Shown in pieces: positions 1-7,870 of a stretch of 45,785 nucleotides of DNA (its first letter is position 1; each line of letters opens with the position of its first letter). Where the stretch lies: positions 66,620-112,404 of the forward strand of contig JAGBTM010000025.1 in NCBI GenBank assembly GCA_017631325.1. Reading direction: 5' to 3'. This DNA is from Clostridia bacterium. Its GTDB lineage: Bacteria > Bacillota > Clostridia > Oscillospirales > CAG-272. The notes under the pieces were generated by a model, which was not told the origin of the DNA, ran no database searches, and saw nothing but the letters and a program-made list of their open reading frames with translations. Position numbers and translations under genes: made by a program.

Positions 1-387
1 AGTTGCGCGTCTATCGAGAAGAAGCGAATAAAGTCCTTCGAGAGAAAATTCCGAGCGCTCCTCCGACTGATAAACGGGAGCGGTAAAGCAAGAATCCGTA
101 CCGAGATGGCACGCAGGTCCGTCCTTATCCACTACTACAACAAGCGCGTCCTTATCGCAGTCTGCAGTAATTGATACTACGTGCTGATAGTTTCCGCTCG
201 TTTCCCCCTTGAGCCAAAGCTCACCTCTCGAGCGACTGTAAAAGCAGGTCAAACCCTTCTCGAGAGTTATTTTAAGGCTCTCACGGTTCATATAAGCAAG
301 TGTCAATACCTTCTTGCTCACCGAGTCAACTACTATCGCCGGGATGAGCCCCTTTTCATCAAATTTAAGTTCGTCTATATTAAGCAT
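1..387 (-). CDS. hisI: Phosphoribosyl-AMP cyclohydrolase HisI, probably the N-terminal part of bifunctional HisIE (partial)
   Basis: This is the last gene of the histidine operon and runs off the left edge, leaving 129 codons. HisI hydrolyses phosphoribosyl-AMP to ProFAR in the cytoplasm, the third step of histidine synthesis. The visible protein has the cyclohydrolase core: a W-x-K-G-E-T-S-G-N stretch near residues 57-65, a metal-binding D-C-D-x-D at about 75-79, and a C-H-x-G-x-x-S-C segment at about 92-99. Residues after about 110 (FSLEGLYSLL) look like the start of a HisE pyrophosphohydrolase domain, so a HisIE fusion is likely but the deciding part lies outside the window. The ATG is preceded by AAAAGGAG. 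It lies 86 bp after hisF. Confidence 0.9.
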   Translation of the reverse strand, partial: MLNIDELKFDEKGLIPAIVVDSVSKKVLTLAYMNRESLKITLEKGLTCFYSRSRGELWLKGETSGNYQHVVSITADCDKDALVVVVDKDGPACHLGTDSCFTAPVYQSEERSEFSLEGLYSLLLDRRAT

Positions 388-473
388 TTGTGTTCTCCTT
401 TTGAGTATTCTGCCACATTTTTTCTGTTTGATGTTCGATTTTAAACCGTTTTCAGTATGCTTTTACACCGTGG

Positions 474-1232
474 TTATATTCGCATATTTATTCCGTTTTT
501 TCGTAATTCAAGCTTCAGGTCGGGTATCTTGATTTCACCGAAATGGAACACCGACGCCGCAAGGCCTGCATCAATATCAGGAACCGATTTAAACAAATCT
601 ATGAAATGCCCTGTCGAGCCAGCTCCTCCCGAGGCTATAACGGGCACCTTGACGGCAGCGGTAACAAGCTTCAAAAGCTCTATATCAAATCCGCCCTTTA
701 CTCCGTCGGTATCGATGGAATTGACAACGACCTCTCCGGCCCCCATATCGACGCACCTCTTAATCCAAGAGATAGCCTCCATTCCCGTATCTATTCTGCC
801 GCCCTTTGAAAAAACTCGGAAGCCGTCACCGACGCGCTTAACGTCTGCTGAAATAACGACGCACTGGTCTCCGTAGAGCTTAGCCGCCTCGCTGATGAGC
901 GAGGGATTTCTGATAGCGCCGGAATTGACGCTTACCTTGTCTGCTCCGCATTTAAGCACTCTGTCAAAATCCGCAGTAGTGTTAATGCCACCGCCTACCG
1001 TAAGAGGTATAAACACGTTTCTGGCTGTTTCCTTAAGTATTTCGGTGAAAAGACCGCGCTCCTCGTAGGAAGCGGTGATGTCGTAGAACACAAGCTCGTC
1101 CGCGCCCGAGTCAGAATAGTATTTTGCAAGCTCGACGGGCGAGGAAACGTCCGACAATCCCTTAAAATTCATGCCCTTTACTACTCTTCCGTCCTTGACG
1201 TCTAGGCAAGGAATAATTCTCTTAGTTACCAC
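474..1232 (-). CDS. hisF: Imidazole glycerol phosphate synthase subunit HisF
   Basis: HisF is the cyclase subunit of IGP synthase. It uses ammonia delivered from HisH to convert PRFAR into imidazole glycerol phosphate and AICAR. The 252-residue protein is full length. It opens with the family's RIIPCLD segment, placing catalytic Asp at 11, and has the second catalytic Asp at 130 (VVISADVKR). Phosphate-binding glycine loops are visible (TVGGGI near 79, ASGGAG near 201). It overlaps the end of hisA by 11 bp, which implies translational coupling, and its partner hisH lies one gene upstream. Confidence 0.97.
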   Translation of the reverse strand: MVTKRIIPCLDVKDGRVVKGMNFKGLSDVSSPVELAKYYSDSGADELVFYDITASYEERGLFTEILKETARNVFIPLTVGGGINTTADFDRVLKCGADKVSVNSGAIRNPSLISEAAKLYGDQCVVISADVKRVGDGFRVFSKGGRIDTGMEAISWIKRCVDMGAGEVVVNSIDTDGVKGGFDIELLKLVTAAVKVPVIASGGAGSTGHFIDLFKSVPDIDAGLAASVFHFGEIKIPDLKLELRKNGINMRI

Positions 1233-1944
1233 TGTTAGATATCCTTATCGCATCGGAGAGCTTAATCGCGCCCGTGTAATATGCCTTTCCTATTATTGTG
1301 CCGTACATACCCATATCCCTGAGCGCCCTCACGTCCTCGATAGAGGACACACCGCCCGAGGCGATAATATTGATATTATACTTTGCTATTAAAGATTTGT
1401 ACATTTCAAGATTTGTGCCAGCCATAGCACCGTCGCGGGAAACGTCGGTGCAAATCACGGTTTTGACACCAAGCTCGCACATTCTGGACAGGAATGCGTC
1501 GAGAGTATAAGACGAGCTGACAGTCCAGCCCTTGATAGCAACGTAGCCGTCCTTGACGTCGGCGCCTACTGCTATTTTTTCACCGTATTTTTCGATAGCC
1601 TGACAAAGAAATTGCTCGTCGGTAACTGCTGCTGTGCCGAGTATCGCACGGCTGACGCCTGCATTCATATAAGCGTCAAGGACTATAAGCGAGCGTATAC
1701 CGCCGCCAACCTCTACAAAAAGGTCAGTTTCCTTTGCTATCTTTGAAATTACGTCAATGTTGGGCGTCGTGCCGTCCTTTGCTCCCTCGAGGTCAACTAT
1801 ATGTATATGAGTTGCGCCCTCCTTGATAAAGTCGAGGGCAATTTCGGGGGGATTATGGCTGTATACGGTCATGTCCGAATACTCGCCCTTATAAAGTCTG
1901 ACGGCCTTGCCGCCGTATAAATCTATCGCGGGGAAAATTATCAT
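1222..1944 (-). CDS. hisA: ProFAR isomerase HisA
   Basis: HisA performs the Amadori isomerisation of ProFAR to PRFAR in histidine synthesis. The 240-residue protein is a (beta-alpha)8 barrel related to HisF. Catalytic Asp is at 8 (FPAIDLYGG) and the second at 129 (VGADVKDG), with a VEVGGGIRS phosphate loop near 78-86. It sits between hisH (13-bp gap) and hisF (11-bp overlap). The end reads ISNSGN and nothing is missing. Confidence 0.96.
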   Translation of the reverse strand: MIIFPAIDLYGGKAVRLYKGEYSDMTVYSHNPPEIALDFIKEGATHIHIVDLEGAKDGTTPNIDVISKIAKETDLFVEVGGGIRSLIVLDAYMNAGVSRAILGTAAVTDEQFLCQAIEKYGEKIAVGADVKDGYVAIKGWTVSSSYTLDAFLSRMCELGVKTVICTDVSRDGAMAGTNLEMYKSLIAKYNINIIASGGVSSIEDVRALRDMGMYGTIIGKAYYTGAIKLSDAIRISNSGN

Positions 1945-1957
1945 TTTGAAAACCTCA

Positions 1958-2566
1958 TTACCACTCCGCGAATGCGCGAAGCATTTTAAGTCCTACCTCA
2001 CCACTCTTCTCGGGGTGGAACTGGGCGCCGCAAATATTGCCCTTGGCTACCGCGGCAGTTATTTCCTTGCCGTATTCGGTGGTAGCAAGAAGACTGTCCT
2101 CGCAGCCAACAGCGTAATATGAATGGACGAAATAAACGAAGTCGCCCTCATGCGTATACTTAAAAAGTGGGTGTTCTGCCTTGATTTTTAGTGCGTTCCA
2201 GCCAATTTCGGGTATTTTTAAGCTCTCGGGGATAGTCCCCTCCATGCCTACGACCGAGCCCGAAAGAAGTCCAAGGCCCTCGTGCTTTCCGTACTCGTAG
2301 CTGTACTCAAAAAGCATCTGCATACCTAGGCAGATACCGAGCAGCTTCTTACCCTTGCGGGCCTCTTCTATAATGAGCTTATCAAGTCCACCTTGGCTCA
2401 GCTTTCTGCGAGCGTCGGAGAATGCCCCGACACCCGGGAGAAGAATTTTGTCGGCATTGCGTATTACGTCGGGGTCAGAGGTTACGACGGCCTCTGCGCC
2501 TACTGCCTCGAGCGATGAACAAAGTGAAAAAAGGTTACCGACGCCGTAGTCTACTATGGCTATCAT
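1958..2566 (-). CDS. hisH: Imidazole glycerol phosphate synthase glutaminase subunit HisH
   Basis: HisH is the class I glutamine amidotransferase subunit of IGP synthase and supplies ammonia to HisF. The 202-residue protein has the nucleophile Cys79 in GICLGMQ, an oxyanion loop around LLPGVGAF (42-49), and the His-Glu pair in QFHPEKSG near the C-terminus. The start codon shares one base with the hisB stop codon (TGATG), so the two are probably translationally coupled. Confidence 0.96.
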   Translation of the reverse strand: MIAIVDYGVGNLFSLCSSLEAVGAEAVVTSDPDVIRNADKILLPGVGAFSDARRKLSQGGLDKLIIEEARKGKKLLGICLGMQMLFEYSYEYGKHEGLGLLSGSVVGMEGTIPESLKIPEIGWNALKIKAEHPLFKYTHEGDFVYFVHSYYAVGCEDSLLATTEYGKEITAAVAKGNICGAQFHPEKSGEVGLKMLRAFAEW

Positions 2567-3153
2567 CAGAGTACTCCTTTTGTTGAGGGGATTTCTGACG
2601 CAAATTTGTCAGAAATTGCACTTGCCTTTGCAAGCGTTCTGCCAAGAGCCTTAAACGCGCCCTCGATGATATGGTGAGAATTAGTGCCTGCAAGCTGGCG
2701 CAGGTGTAGTGTAAGCTTTGCTTCTCTGACGAGCGCCTTCATAAACTCCTCGCAAAGCTCGGTATCAAAGTCGCCTACTCTGTACGAGGGAATGTCGAGC
2801 GCGTAGCCGAGATAATCTCTGCCGGAAATATCAACTGCGCAAACTATAAGCGCCTCGTCCATAGGCAGAATTATGTCGCCGTATCTCACGATACCGCGCT
2901 TATCACCGAGAGCCTCGAGAAACGCCTTGCCAAGCGCTATACCGACGTCCTCAACCGTGTGGTGATAATCAACGTTCGTATCGCCCTTGCATATAACCGT
3001 AAGGTCGTAGTGCGCGTGCTTTGAAAAAAGTGTGAGCATGTGGTCAAGAAAGCCACAGCCTGTATTTATTTCGCCCTTGCCCTCGCCATCGAGATTAAGG
3101 GTAAGCTTAATATCGGTTTCTGCCGTTTTTCTGCTGATAGTACTGCTTCTCAT
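2566..3153 (-). CDS. hisB: Imidazoleglycerol-phosphate dehydratase HisB
   Basis: HisB dehydrates imidazole glycerol phosphate to imidazole acetol phosphate, a manganese-dependent step. The 195-residue protein is the monofunctional form without a histidinol-phosphatase domain. The metal-binding histidine repeats are visible: FLDHMLTLFSKHAHYDL at about 36-52, VDYHHTVED near 62-70, and NSHHIIEGAFKALGR near 158-172. It overlaps the end of hisC by 4 bp (ATGA) and hisH by 1 bp. No histidinol-phosphatase gene is present in the window, so that step must be encoded elsewhere. Confidence 0.97.
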   Translation of the reverse strand: MRSSTISRKTAETDIKLTLNLDGEGKGEINTGCGFLDHMLTLFSKHAHYDLTVICKGDTNVDYHHTVEDVGIALGKAFLEALGDKRGIVRYGDIILPMDEALIVCAVDISGRDYLGYALDIPSYRVGDFDTELCEEFMKALVREAKLTLHLRQLAGTNSHHIIEGAFKALGRTLAKASAISDKFASEIPSTKGVL

Positions 3154-4217
3154 TTGGATTTCTCCTTTAAAATTTCTTCTACGTTTGAGATAAACGACTG
3201 CATATCGGATTTGGTGCCGATGGTTATGCGGTTAAAATCCTTGATACGCGCATTTTTGAAGTGTCGGACGAGTATTCCGCGTGCTTTGAGCTTAAGATAC
3301 AGTTCCTCTCCGCCAACGTCGGGGCTCTTAGCGAAAACAAAGTTAGTTTTTGACGGAAGAACGGTAAAGCCGAGTCTCTCGAGCTCTTTTGCCGTATATT
3401 CCCTGTTTTCTATGACGGTTTTGCAGTTGTTCATATAGTACTCGTTATCAACGAGCGCAGAGTAGCCTGCCATCATTGTCATACGGTTGACGTTGTATGG
3501 ATTTGTCGAATACTTTATCGTATTAAGGTCGCGTATAATCTCGGGCGAGGCTATACCGAAGCCGAGCCTTGCGCCAGCGAGCGAGCGCGATTTGGAAAAC
3601 GTGCCCGTCACGAGAAGATTTCGGTACTTTTTAGTGAGCAAAATCGCACTCTCTCCACCAAAATCAACGTAGGCCTCGTCAATAAGCACGAGATTGTCGG
3701 GGTTTGATTTGATAATCTCCTCTATTTCATCGAGAGAAAGGGCCATGCCCGTCGGTGCGTTGGGGTTTGCGATAACGATATTCTTGTTTATACCGACGTA
3801 GTCGCGGTAATCTACCGTGAAATCCTCTTTAAGAGGAATTTCCTCATAAGGTATTCTGTTAAGACGCGCGAACACGGGATAAAAGCCATAGGTAATATCG
3901 GGGAAAGCGAGGGGGCGCTTCTCGTCCGAGAACGCCATAAACGCAAAGTTCAGCACCTCGTCTGAGCCGTTGGTCATTATAACGGACTCCTTATCAATGC
4001 CGTAAAGCTCGGCAAATTTAGCCACGAGCGGCGTGCATTCGGGGTCTGAATAAAGCTGAAGCCTGCCTGCCTCCTCGCGCGCCGCCTCTATAACCGAGGG
4101 GGACGGGGGGAATGGGGACTCGTTGGTGTTAAGCTTGATATATTTCATATCCTTTGGCTGCTCACCGGGTACGTAGGCCTCAAGCGATTTAAGTCTGTCG
4201 GTAAAAAATCTGCTCAT
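3150..4217 (-). CDS. hisC: Histidinol-phosphate aminotransferase HisC
   Basis: HisC is a PLP-dependent class I/II aminotransferase that converts imidazole acetol phosphate to histidinol phosphate using glutamate. The 355-residue protein carries LNTNESPF at the N-terminus (29-36), the ANPNAPTG substrate segment (150-157), the PLP-contacting IDEAYVDF (179-186) and the Schiff-base Lys209 in TFSKSRSLAGARLGF. It overlaps both neighbours by 4 bp, hisD upstream and hisB downstream, as expected of an operon gene. Confidence 0.96.
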   Translation of the reverse strand: MSRFFTDRLKSLEAYVPGEQPKDMKYIKLNTNESPFPPSPSVIEAAREEAGRLQLYSDPECTPLVAKFAELYGIDKESVIMTNGSDEVLNFAFMAFSDEKRPLAFPDITYGFYPVFARLNRIPYEEIPLKEDFTVDYRDYVGINKNIVIANPNAPTGMALSLDEIEEIIKSNPDNLVLIDEAYVDFGGESAILLTKKYRNLLVTGTFSKSRSLAGARLGFGIASPEIIRDLNTIKYSTNPYNVNRMTMMAGYSALVDNEYYMNNCKTVIENREYTAKELERLGFTVLPSKTNFVFAKSPDVGGEELYLKLKARGILVRHFKNARIKDFNRITIGTKSDMQSFISNVEEILKEKSK

Positions 4218-5494
4218 TTTTCTTCAAAACGGACGGTGGCGCTTCTTGCGTGAGCGTCAAGTCCCTCCTTATTTGCAAAATACGCTATTTTGTCGGCGAC
4301 CTTGGAAAGCGCCTCCTTGGTATAGTAGGTAAACTGAGTGGTCTTTATGAAATCCTCGACACTGAGGGGTGAAGAAAATCTCGCAGTACCACTGGTCGGA
4401 AGCGTATGGTTAGGACCTGCAAAATAGTCACCGAGCGATTCGGGACAAAAGCGGCCCATAAATACAGAGCCCGCGTGCTTAACCTTATCAAGATAATCAA
4501 AGGGATTATCTACGCAAAGCTCGAGATGCTCGGGGGCTATCTCGTTTGCAATATCAATAGCAAGCATAAGGCTCGCCTCTGCTACTATAATTTTGCCGTG
4601 GTTGTCAATGGATGCCCTCGCAATTTCAGCTCTCGGAAGCAGAGGTATCTGTCTTTCAAGCTCAGAGGACACGGCCTCGGCAAAGGCGTAGCTGTCGGTA
4701 ACGAGAACTGCGCTCGCCATTCTGTCGTGCTCTGCCTGAGAGAGAAGGTCTGCCGCAACGAAGGTGGGATTGCTCTTTGAGTCGGCGACCACGAGTATCT
4801 CGGAGGGGCCTGCTATCATGTCGATAGAAACCTTGCCGAATACCTGCTTCTTTGCCTCGGCTACGTAGGCGTTACCGGGGCCGACGATTTTATCAACCTT
4901 GGGAATAGACTCGGTTCCGTAGGCAAGAGCCGCAACGGCCTGCGCTCCACCAACCTTGAATATTCTGTCTACTCCCGCAATTTTTGCCGCTGCGAGAATA
5001 ACGGGATTGACCCTTCCGTCCTTGCCGGGAGGGGTAACCATTACAATCTGTTCGCAGCCCGCAATCTTGGCAGGGATAGAATCCATAAGAACGGTTGAGG
5101 GATAAGCCGCGGTACCACCCGGAACGTAAAGGCCAACCTTTTGTATCGGAATAACTTTCTGCCCTGTAATAACCCCGTCTTTTTCGCTAATTATGAAGCT
5201 TCCACGCCACTGACGCGAGTGGAAGTCGGTTATGTTGTCTCTAGCCTCTATAAGTATGTCGATAAACTGCTTATCAACGCTCGCGTACGCCTCGTCTATT
5301 TCCTCTGCCGTTACCTCGAGTGCGTCAAGCTTTGCCTTATCGAATTTTTCGGCATATTCGAAAATTGCCGCATCACCGCGCGATATGACGTTTGCAATTA
5401 TCTCGCTTACAACGTCCGAGACGTTTGCGGTAGGATTTTCTCTTGCGAAAATCTCGGAGCTTTCAACCTCGCCGTATTTATATATCTTAATCAT
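4214..5494 (-). CDS. hisD: Histidinol dehydrogenase HisD
   Basis: HisD is a zinc-dependent enzyme that oxidises L-histidinol to histidine in two NAD-linked steps, the last reactions of the pathway. The 426-residue length is typical. Recognisable segments are VGLYVPGGTAAYPS near 119, the VGPGNAYVAEAK block near 212, IAGPSEILVVAD near 230, and IAPEHLEL, which holds the conserved Glu-His pair. The gene overlaps hisG by 8 bp and hisC by 4 bp. Confidence 0.97.
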   Translation of the reverse strand: MIKIYKYGEVESSEIFARENPTANVSDVVSEIIANVISRGDAAIFEYAEKFDKAKLDALEVTAEEIDEAYASVDKQFIDILIEARDNITDFHSRQWRGSFIISEKDGVITGQKVIPIQKVGLYVPGGTAAYPSTVLMDSIPAKIAGCEQIVMVTPPGKDGRVNPVILAAAKIAGVDRIFKVGGAQAVAALAYGTESIPKVDKIVGPGNAYVAEAKKQVFGKVSIDMIAGPSEILVVADSKSNPTFVAADLLSQAEHDRMASAVLVTDSYAFAEAVSSELERQIPLLPRAEIARASIDNHGKIIVAEASLMLAIDIANEIAPEHLELCVDNPFDYLDKVKHAGSVFMGRFCPESLGDYFAGPNHTLPTSGTARFSSPLSVEDFIKTTQFTYYTKEALSKVADKIAYFANKEGLDAHARSATVRFEEK

Positions 5495-6116
5495 TTTCCT
5501 TTATTTGCAACCTCACGCCTTCTACGAGCTTTTCTATTTCTGCCGTTTTAAATTTAAAGCTGGCCTTATTCGATATAAGTCTTGCGCTGATGGGAACTAT
5601 GGTTTCAAGCACGTCAAGGTCGTTCTCCTTGAGTGTTGTGCCGGTTTCTACTATATCAACGATAACGTCGGAAAGCCCGAGTATCGGCGCAAGCTCTATT
5701 GAGCCGTTAAGCTTTATAATATCAATATCTCTCGATACCGAGCGATAATGGGTCTTGGCAATATTCACGAACTTAGTAGCAACCTTGAGGGTGCGCCTGG
5801 TATCGTCGCGAAAGCCCTTTTTACCTGCTACTGCAACACGGCACTTACCTATATTCAGGTCGAGAAGCTCGTATACGTTGGGGTTGTACTCGAGCAAAAT
5901 ATCCTTGCCCGCTATACCGATGTCGGCTGCTCCTCTCTCGACGTATATAGAAACGTCGGAGGGCTTCACCCAGAAATATCTGATACCGAGCTCGGTATTT
6001 TCAAATATGAGCTTTCTGCCGTTTTCCTTAATTGCCTCACAGGGATAACCGGCTCTCTCGAGAATGTCGTAAACCTTCTCGCCAAGTCTGCCCTTTGGCA
6101 ATGCGATATTTAACAT
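5487..6116 (-). CDS. hisG: ATP phosphoribosyltransferase catalytic subunit HisG (short form)
   Basis: HisG condenses ATP with PRPP, the committed and feedback-controlled first step of histidine synthesis. At 209 residues this is the short form, which lacks the C-terminal regulatory domain and depends on HisZ, encoded 10 bp upstream. The start is the family-typical LNIALPKGRLG. ERGAADIGIAGKD near 57-69 and a PRPP-binding VDIVETGTTLKEN near 155-167 are visible. It overlaps hisD by 8 bp. Confidence 0.96.
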   Translation of the reverse strand: MLNIALPKGRLGEKVYDILERAGYPCEAIKENGRKLIFENTELGIRYFWVKPSDVSIYVERGAADIGIAGKDILLEYNPNVYELLDLNIGKCRVAVAGKKGFRDDTRRTLKVATKFVNIAKTHYRSVSRDIDIIKLNGSIELAPILGLSDVIVDIVETGTTLKENDLDVLETIVPISARLISNKASFKFKTAEIEKLVEGVRLQIKEND

Positions 6117-6126
6117 AGCTTTCTCC

Positions 6127-7218
6127 TTACTTTAGCTTAACAATTTCTCTGTATCGGATTTTTTCGGGGGGAATGGACGCTGACCATACGCTCTTGCCCT
6201 CGCTTATAAGCTCGCGCTTCTTTGTGACGACAGCCTCGTGAGAGACGGCCGTATCGTAAAGAAGAAGAACGTCAACGTCGTACTCGTCGGGGGTATAATA
6301 AAGCTCCGAAAGGAAATCAAGGTAAAGCGCAAAGCCTATTGCTCTGGCCTCTAAATTCATAGAATGCAAAAGATTATCATACTCGCCGCCTGAAAGAGCG
6401 CCCTCGCATATTCCCGAGATAAAGCCCTTGAAAACTATACCGTTATAATATTTCATATTATTGACGACCGAGAAATCAAACCTGACCTTCTTATCAAGTC
6501 CCGAAGAGGACAAGAGTTTATCAAGCTCCATAAGCTCCGAAAGAGCCGACCTAGCCTCAGCGTCGGTACAAAGCCCATCAAGTCTTTTTAGCACCTCAGC
6601 GCGCTCACCGTACATGCACGACAGTGCCACGAGCTTCTCTCGGGCAGAGGGTGAAATCTTGTACTCAGCACAAAGAGCCTCAAGCTCGTGAGTGTTCTTC
6701 TCTGCTATAAGGGCGGTTACCCTGCTCTCAAACTCGCGTCCGCCACAGGCTTCCTTAAGAAATGCTGTAACGATACCCATGTGGGATATATCAAGCACGT
6801 ACTCGTCGGATACGAGAGCTAAGCTCTCTGCCGCAAGAGAGACCACCTCGCATACGTCGAGCATATCAATCTCACCGATACACTCAAGTCCCGTCTGCAT
6901 AATCTCCTTAAACTGACCCGTCGAGCCTGAGATACGGTATACGTTCTCGCTGTAATATACCTTGTGCTTATCCAAGTTCTCACCCTTGGAATTTTTGATT
7001 ATAGAGAGCGTGACGTCGGGCTTCAAGGCAAGAAGTCTGCCGTCGGTGTCGTTAAAGGTTATGACCCTGTCGCTTACGAGGAAATCCTTGTTGCGAACGT
7101 AGAGGTCGTACTCCTCAAACTTGCTCATTTTGAACGGCTGATAGCCGTAACCCTTGTATAAAGAGCGAAGGTTAAATGCCGCCTGCTCTTCCTTTTTTAA
7201 AACCTTATCAACAAGCAT
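6127..7218 (-). CDS. hisZ: ATP phosphoribosyltransferase regulatory subunit HisZ
   Basis: HisZ is a histidyl-tRNA synthetase paralogue that no longer charges tRNA. It forms a complex with short HisG and makes it active and histidine-sensitive. The 363-residue protein retains the class II synthetase core, including TFNDTDGRLLALKPDVT near 59-75, a motif 2-like YRISGSTGQFKEIMQ near 93-107, and a late DFSVVNNMKYYNGIVF segment. It lacks the synthetase anticodon-binding domain. SD AAGGAT precedes the ATG. It lies 9 bp after the regulator gene and 10 bp before hisG. Confidence 0.94.
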   Translation of the reverse strand: MLVDKVLKKEEQAAFNLRSLYKGYGYQPFKMSKFEEYDLYVRNKDFLVSDRVITFNDTDGRLLALKPDVTLSIIKNSKGENLDKHKVYYSENVYRISGSTGQFKEIMQTGLECIGEIDMLDVCEVVSLAAESLALVSDEYVLDISHMGIVTAFLKEACGGREFESRVTALIAEKNTHELEALCAEYKISPSAREKLVALSCMYGERAEVLKRLDGLCTDAEARSALSELMELDKLLSSSGLDKKVRFDFSVVNNMKYYNGIVFKGFISGICEGALSGGEYDNLLHSMNLEARAIGFALYLDFLSELYYTPDEYDVDVLLLYDTAVSHEAVVTKKRELISEGKSVWSASIPPEKIRYREIVKLK

Positions 7219-7227
7219 ATTCTATCC

Positions 7228-7521
7228 TTATCCCTCTTTGTTTTCGAGGCGGGAGAGTATCATTTTATATCCACCCGCACCGCGCTCAAGTGCCTTACTT
7301 ACTCGGCTGATGGTTGCCGTGCTCATTCCCGTTTCAAGCGAAACCTCAAGGTAGCTTTTGCCCGCCTTGAGCATCTTTGCCGCCTTTATTCGCTGGGCGA
7401 TATCGAGAATTTCCTTTGAGGTAAGAGCGTCCTCAAAAAATTTATAGCACTCCTCGAGCGTTTCAAGTGACAAAATCGCATTAAAAAGCGCGTCTGTGTC
7501 GCTGTTATGTATTTTTTTCAT
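7228..7521 (-). CDS. YerC/YecD-family TrpR-like regulator, probable histidine regulator (HisR-type)
   Basis: This 97-residue protein belongs to the YerC/YecD family of the Trp repressor superfamily. The N-terminal half is helical, and residues 59-80 (SYLEVSLETGMSTATISRVSK, shown here in part) form the DNA-recognition helix-turn-helix, with STATISRVSKAL being the family hallmark. Homologues next to histidine genes have been proposed as histidine-responsive repressors under the name HisR. Here it is the first gene of the operon, directly behind a promoter whose start site is covered by a perfect palindrome, which fits autoregulation. The ligand and repression are inferred, not shown. SD GAGGTG precedes the ATG. 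Confidence 0.88.
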   Translation of the reverse strand: MKKIHNSDTDALFNAILSLETLEECYKFFEDALTSKEILDIAQRIKAAKMLKAGKSYLEVSLETGMSTATISRVSKALERGAGGYKMILSRLENKEG

Positions 7522-7541
7522 AATACACCTCGCATTTTTGC

Positions 7542-7555
7542 TTTAGTTAACTAAA
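7542..7555. promoter_or_regulatory. 14-bp palindromic operator at the his operon start site
   Basis: The sequence TTTAGTTAACTAAA is a perfect palindrome. It begins at the last base of the -10 hexamer and is centred on the expected transcription start (about 7548). A bound repressor here would block RNA polymerase. The first gene of the operon encodes a TrpR-superfamily regulator, which is the obvious candidate to bind it. Confidence 0.7.
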
Positions 7556-7583
7556 TTATAATACTATTGTAGACAATTGTCAA
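7555..7583 (-). promoter_or_regulatory. Consensus promoter of the histidine operon
   Basis: On the minus strand TTGACA (7578-7583), a 17-bp spacer and TATAAT (7555-7560) match the sigma-A consensus at all 12 positions. The -35 lies partly inside a second palindrome, GACAATTGTC (7572-7581). Transcription should begin near 7548, about 27 nt before the regulator's ATG. Confidence 0.88.
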
Positions 7584-7870
7584 TACTTTTGCGCAAATTT
7601 AATCAAAATACTTTACATATATTATTCTTTTACCTTTTTGGCGCACTTGTCTGTCGTGACTATAAGCGGCCGGCAGTACGAACCAAAAGCAAAAAGGTAT
7701 AAAATTAGAGCGAAGCCCCCTAATTTAGAGGAGCCCTCGCCCTTTTAGTTGTGACAAAATATAGGCCATGCTTACGAAAAACGCCTCGCGAAACACGGCG
7801 GGGCATAGAGAGGCGTCGCAAAGAAATATCGCCAAAAGGCGTGAATTGTCGAAGGAAACATTTCACCTCT
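7584..7870. other. Intergenic stretch between the his promoter and ispE
   Basis: No gene is supported here. It contains the ispE terminator at 7777-7816. The remainder (7590-7776) has no credible coding or promoter signal that I can see. A segment around 7655-7690 (TATAAGCGG...GTACGAACCA) loosely resembles part of the 158-bp repeat at 11677-12152 and could be a decayed relative, but the match is short. Confidence 0.5.
7777..7816 (-). terminator. Probable intrinsic terminator after ispE
   Basis: On the minus strand ACGCCTC (7810-7816) pairs with GAGGCGT (7781-7787), followed by TTTT (7777-7780). The 22-nt loop is large and GC-rich, so the stem is weaker than other terminators in the window. 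It lies about 55 nt past the ispE stop. Confidence 0.5.

Noticed and set aside
4406-4780. Open frames on the plus strand inside hisD and other his genes
   Set aside because: The minus-strand genes are clear family members; the antisense frames have no conserved features.
7521-7600. A T-box or histidine attenuator in the his leader
   Set aside because: The leader is only about 27 nt and has no leader peptide or antiterminator fold.
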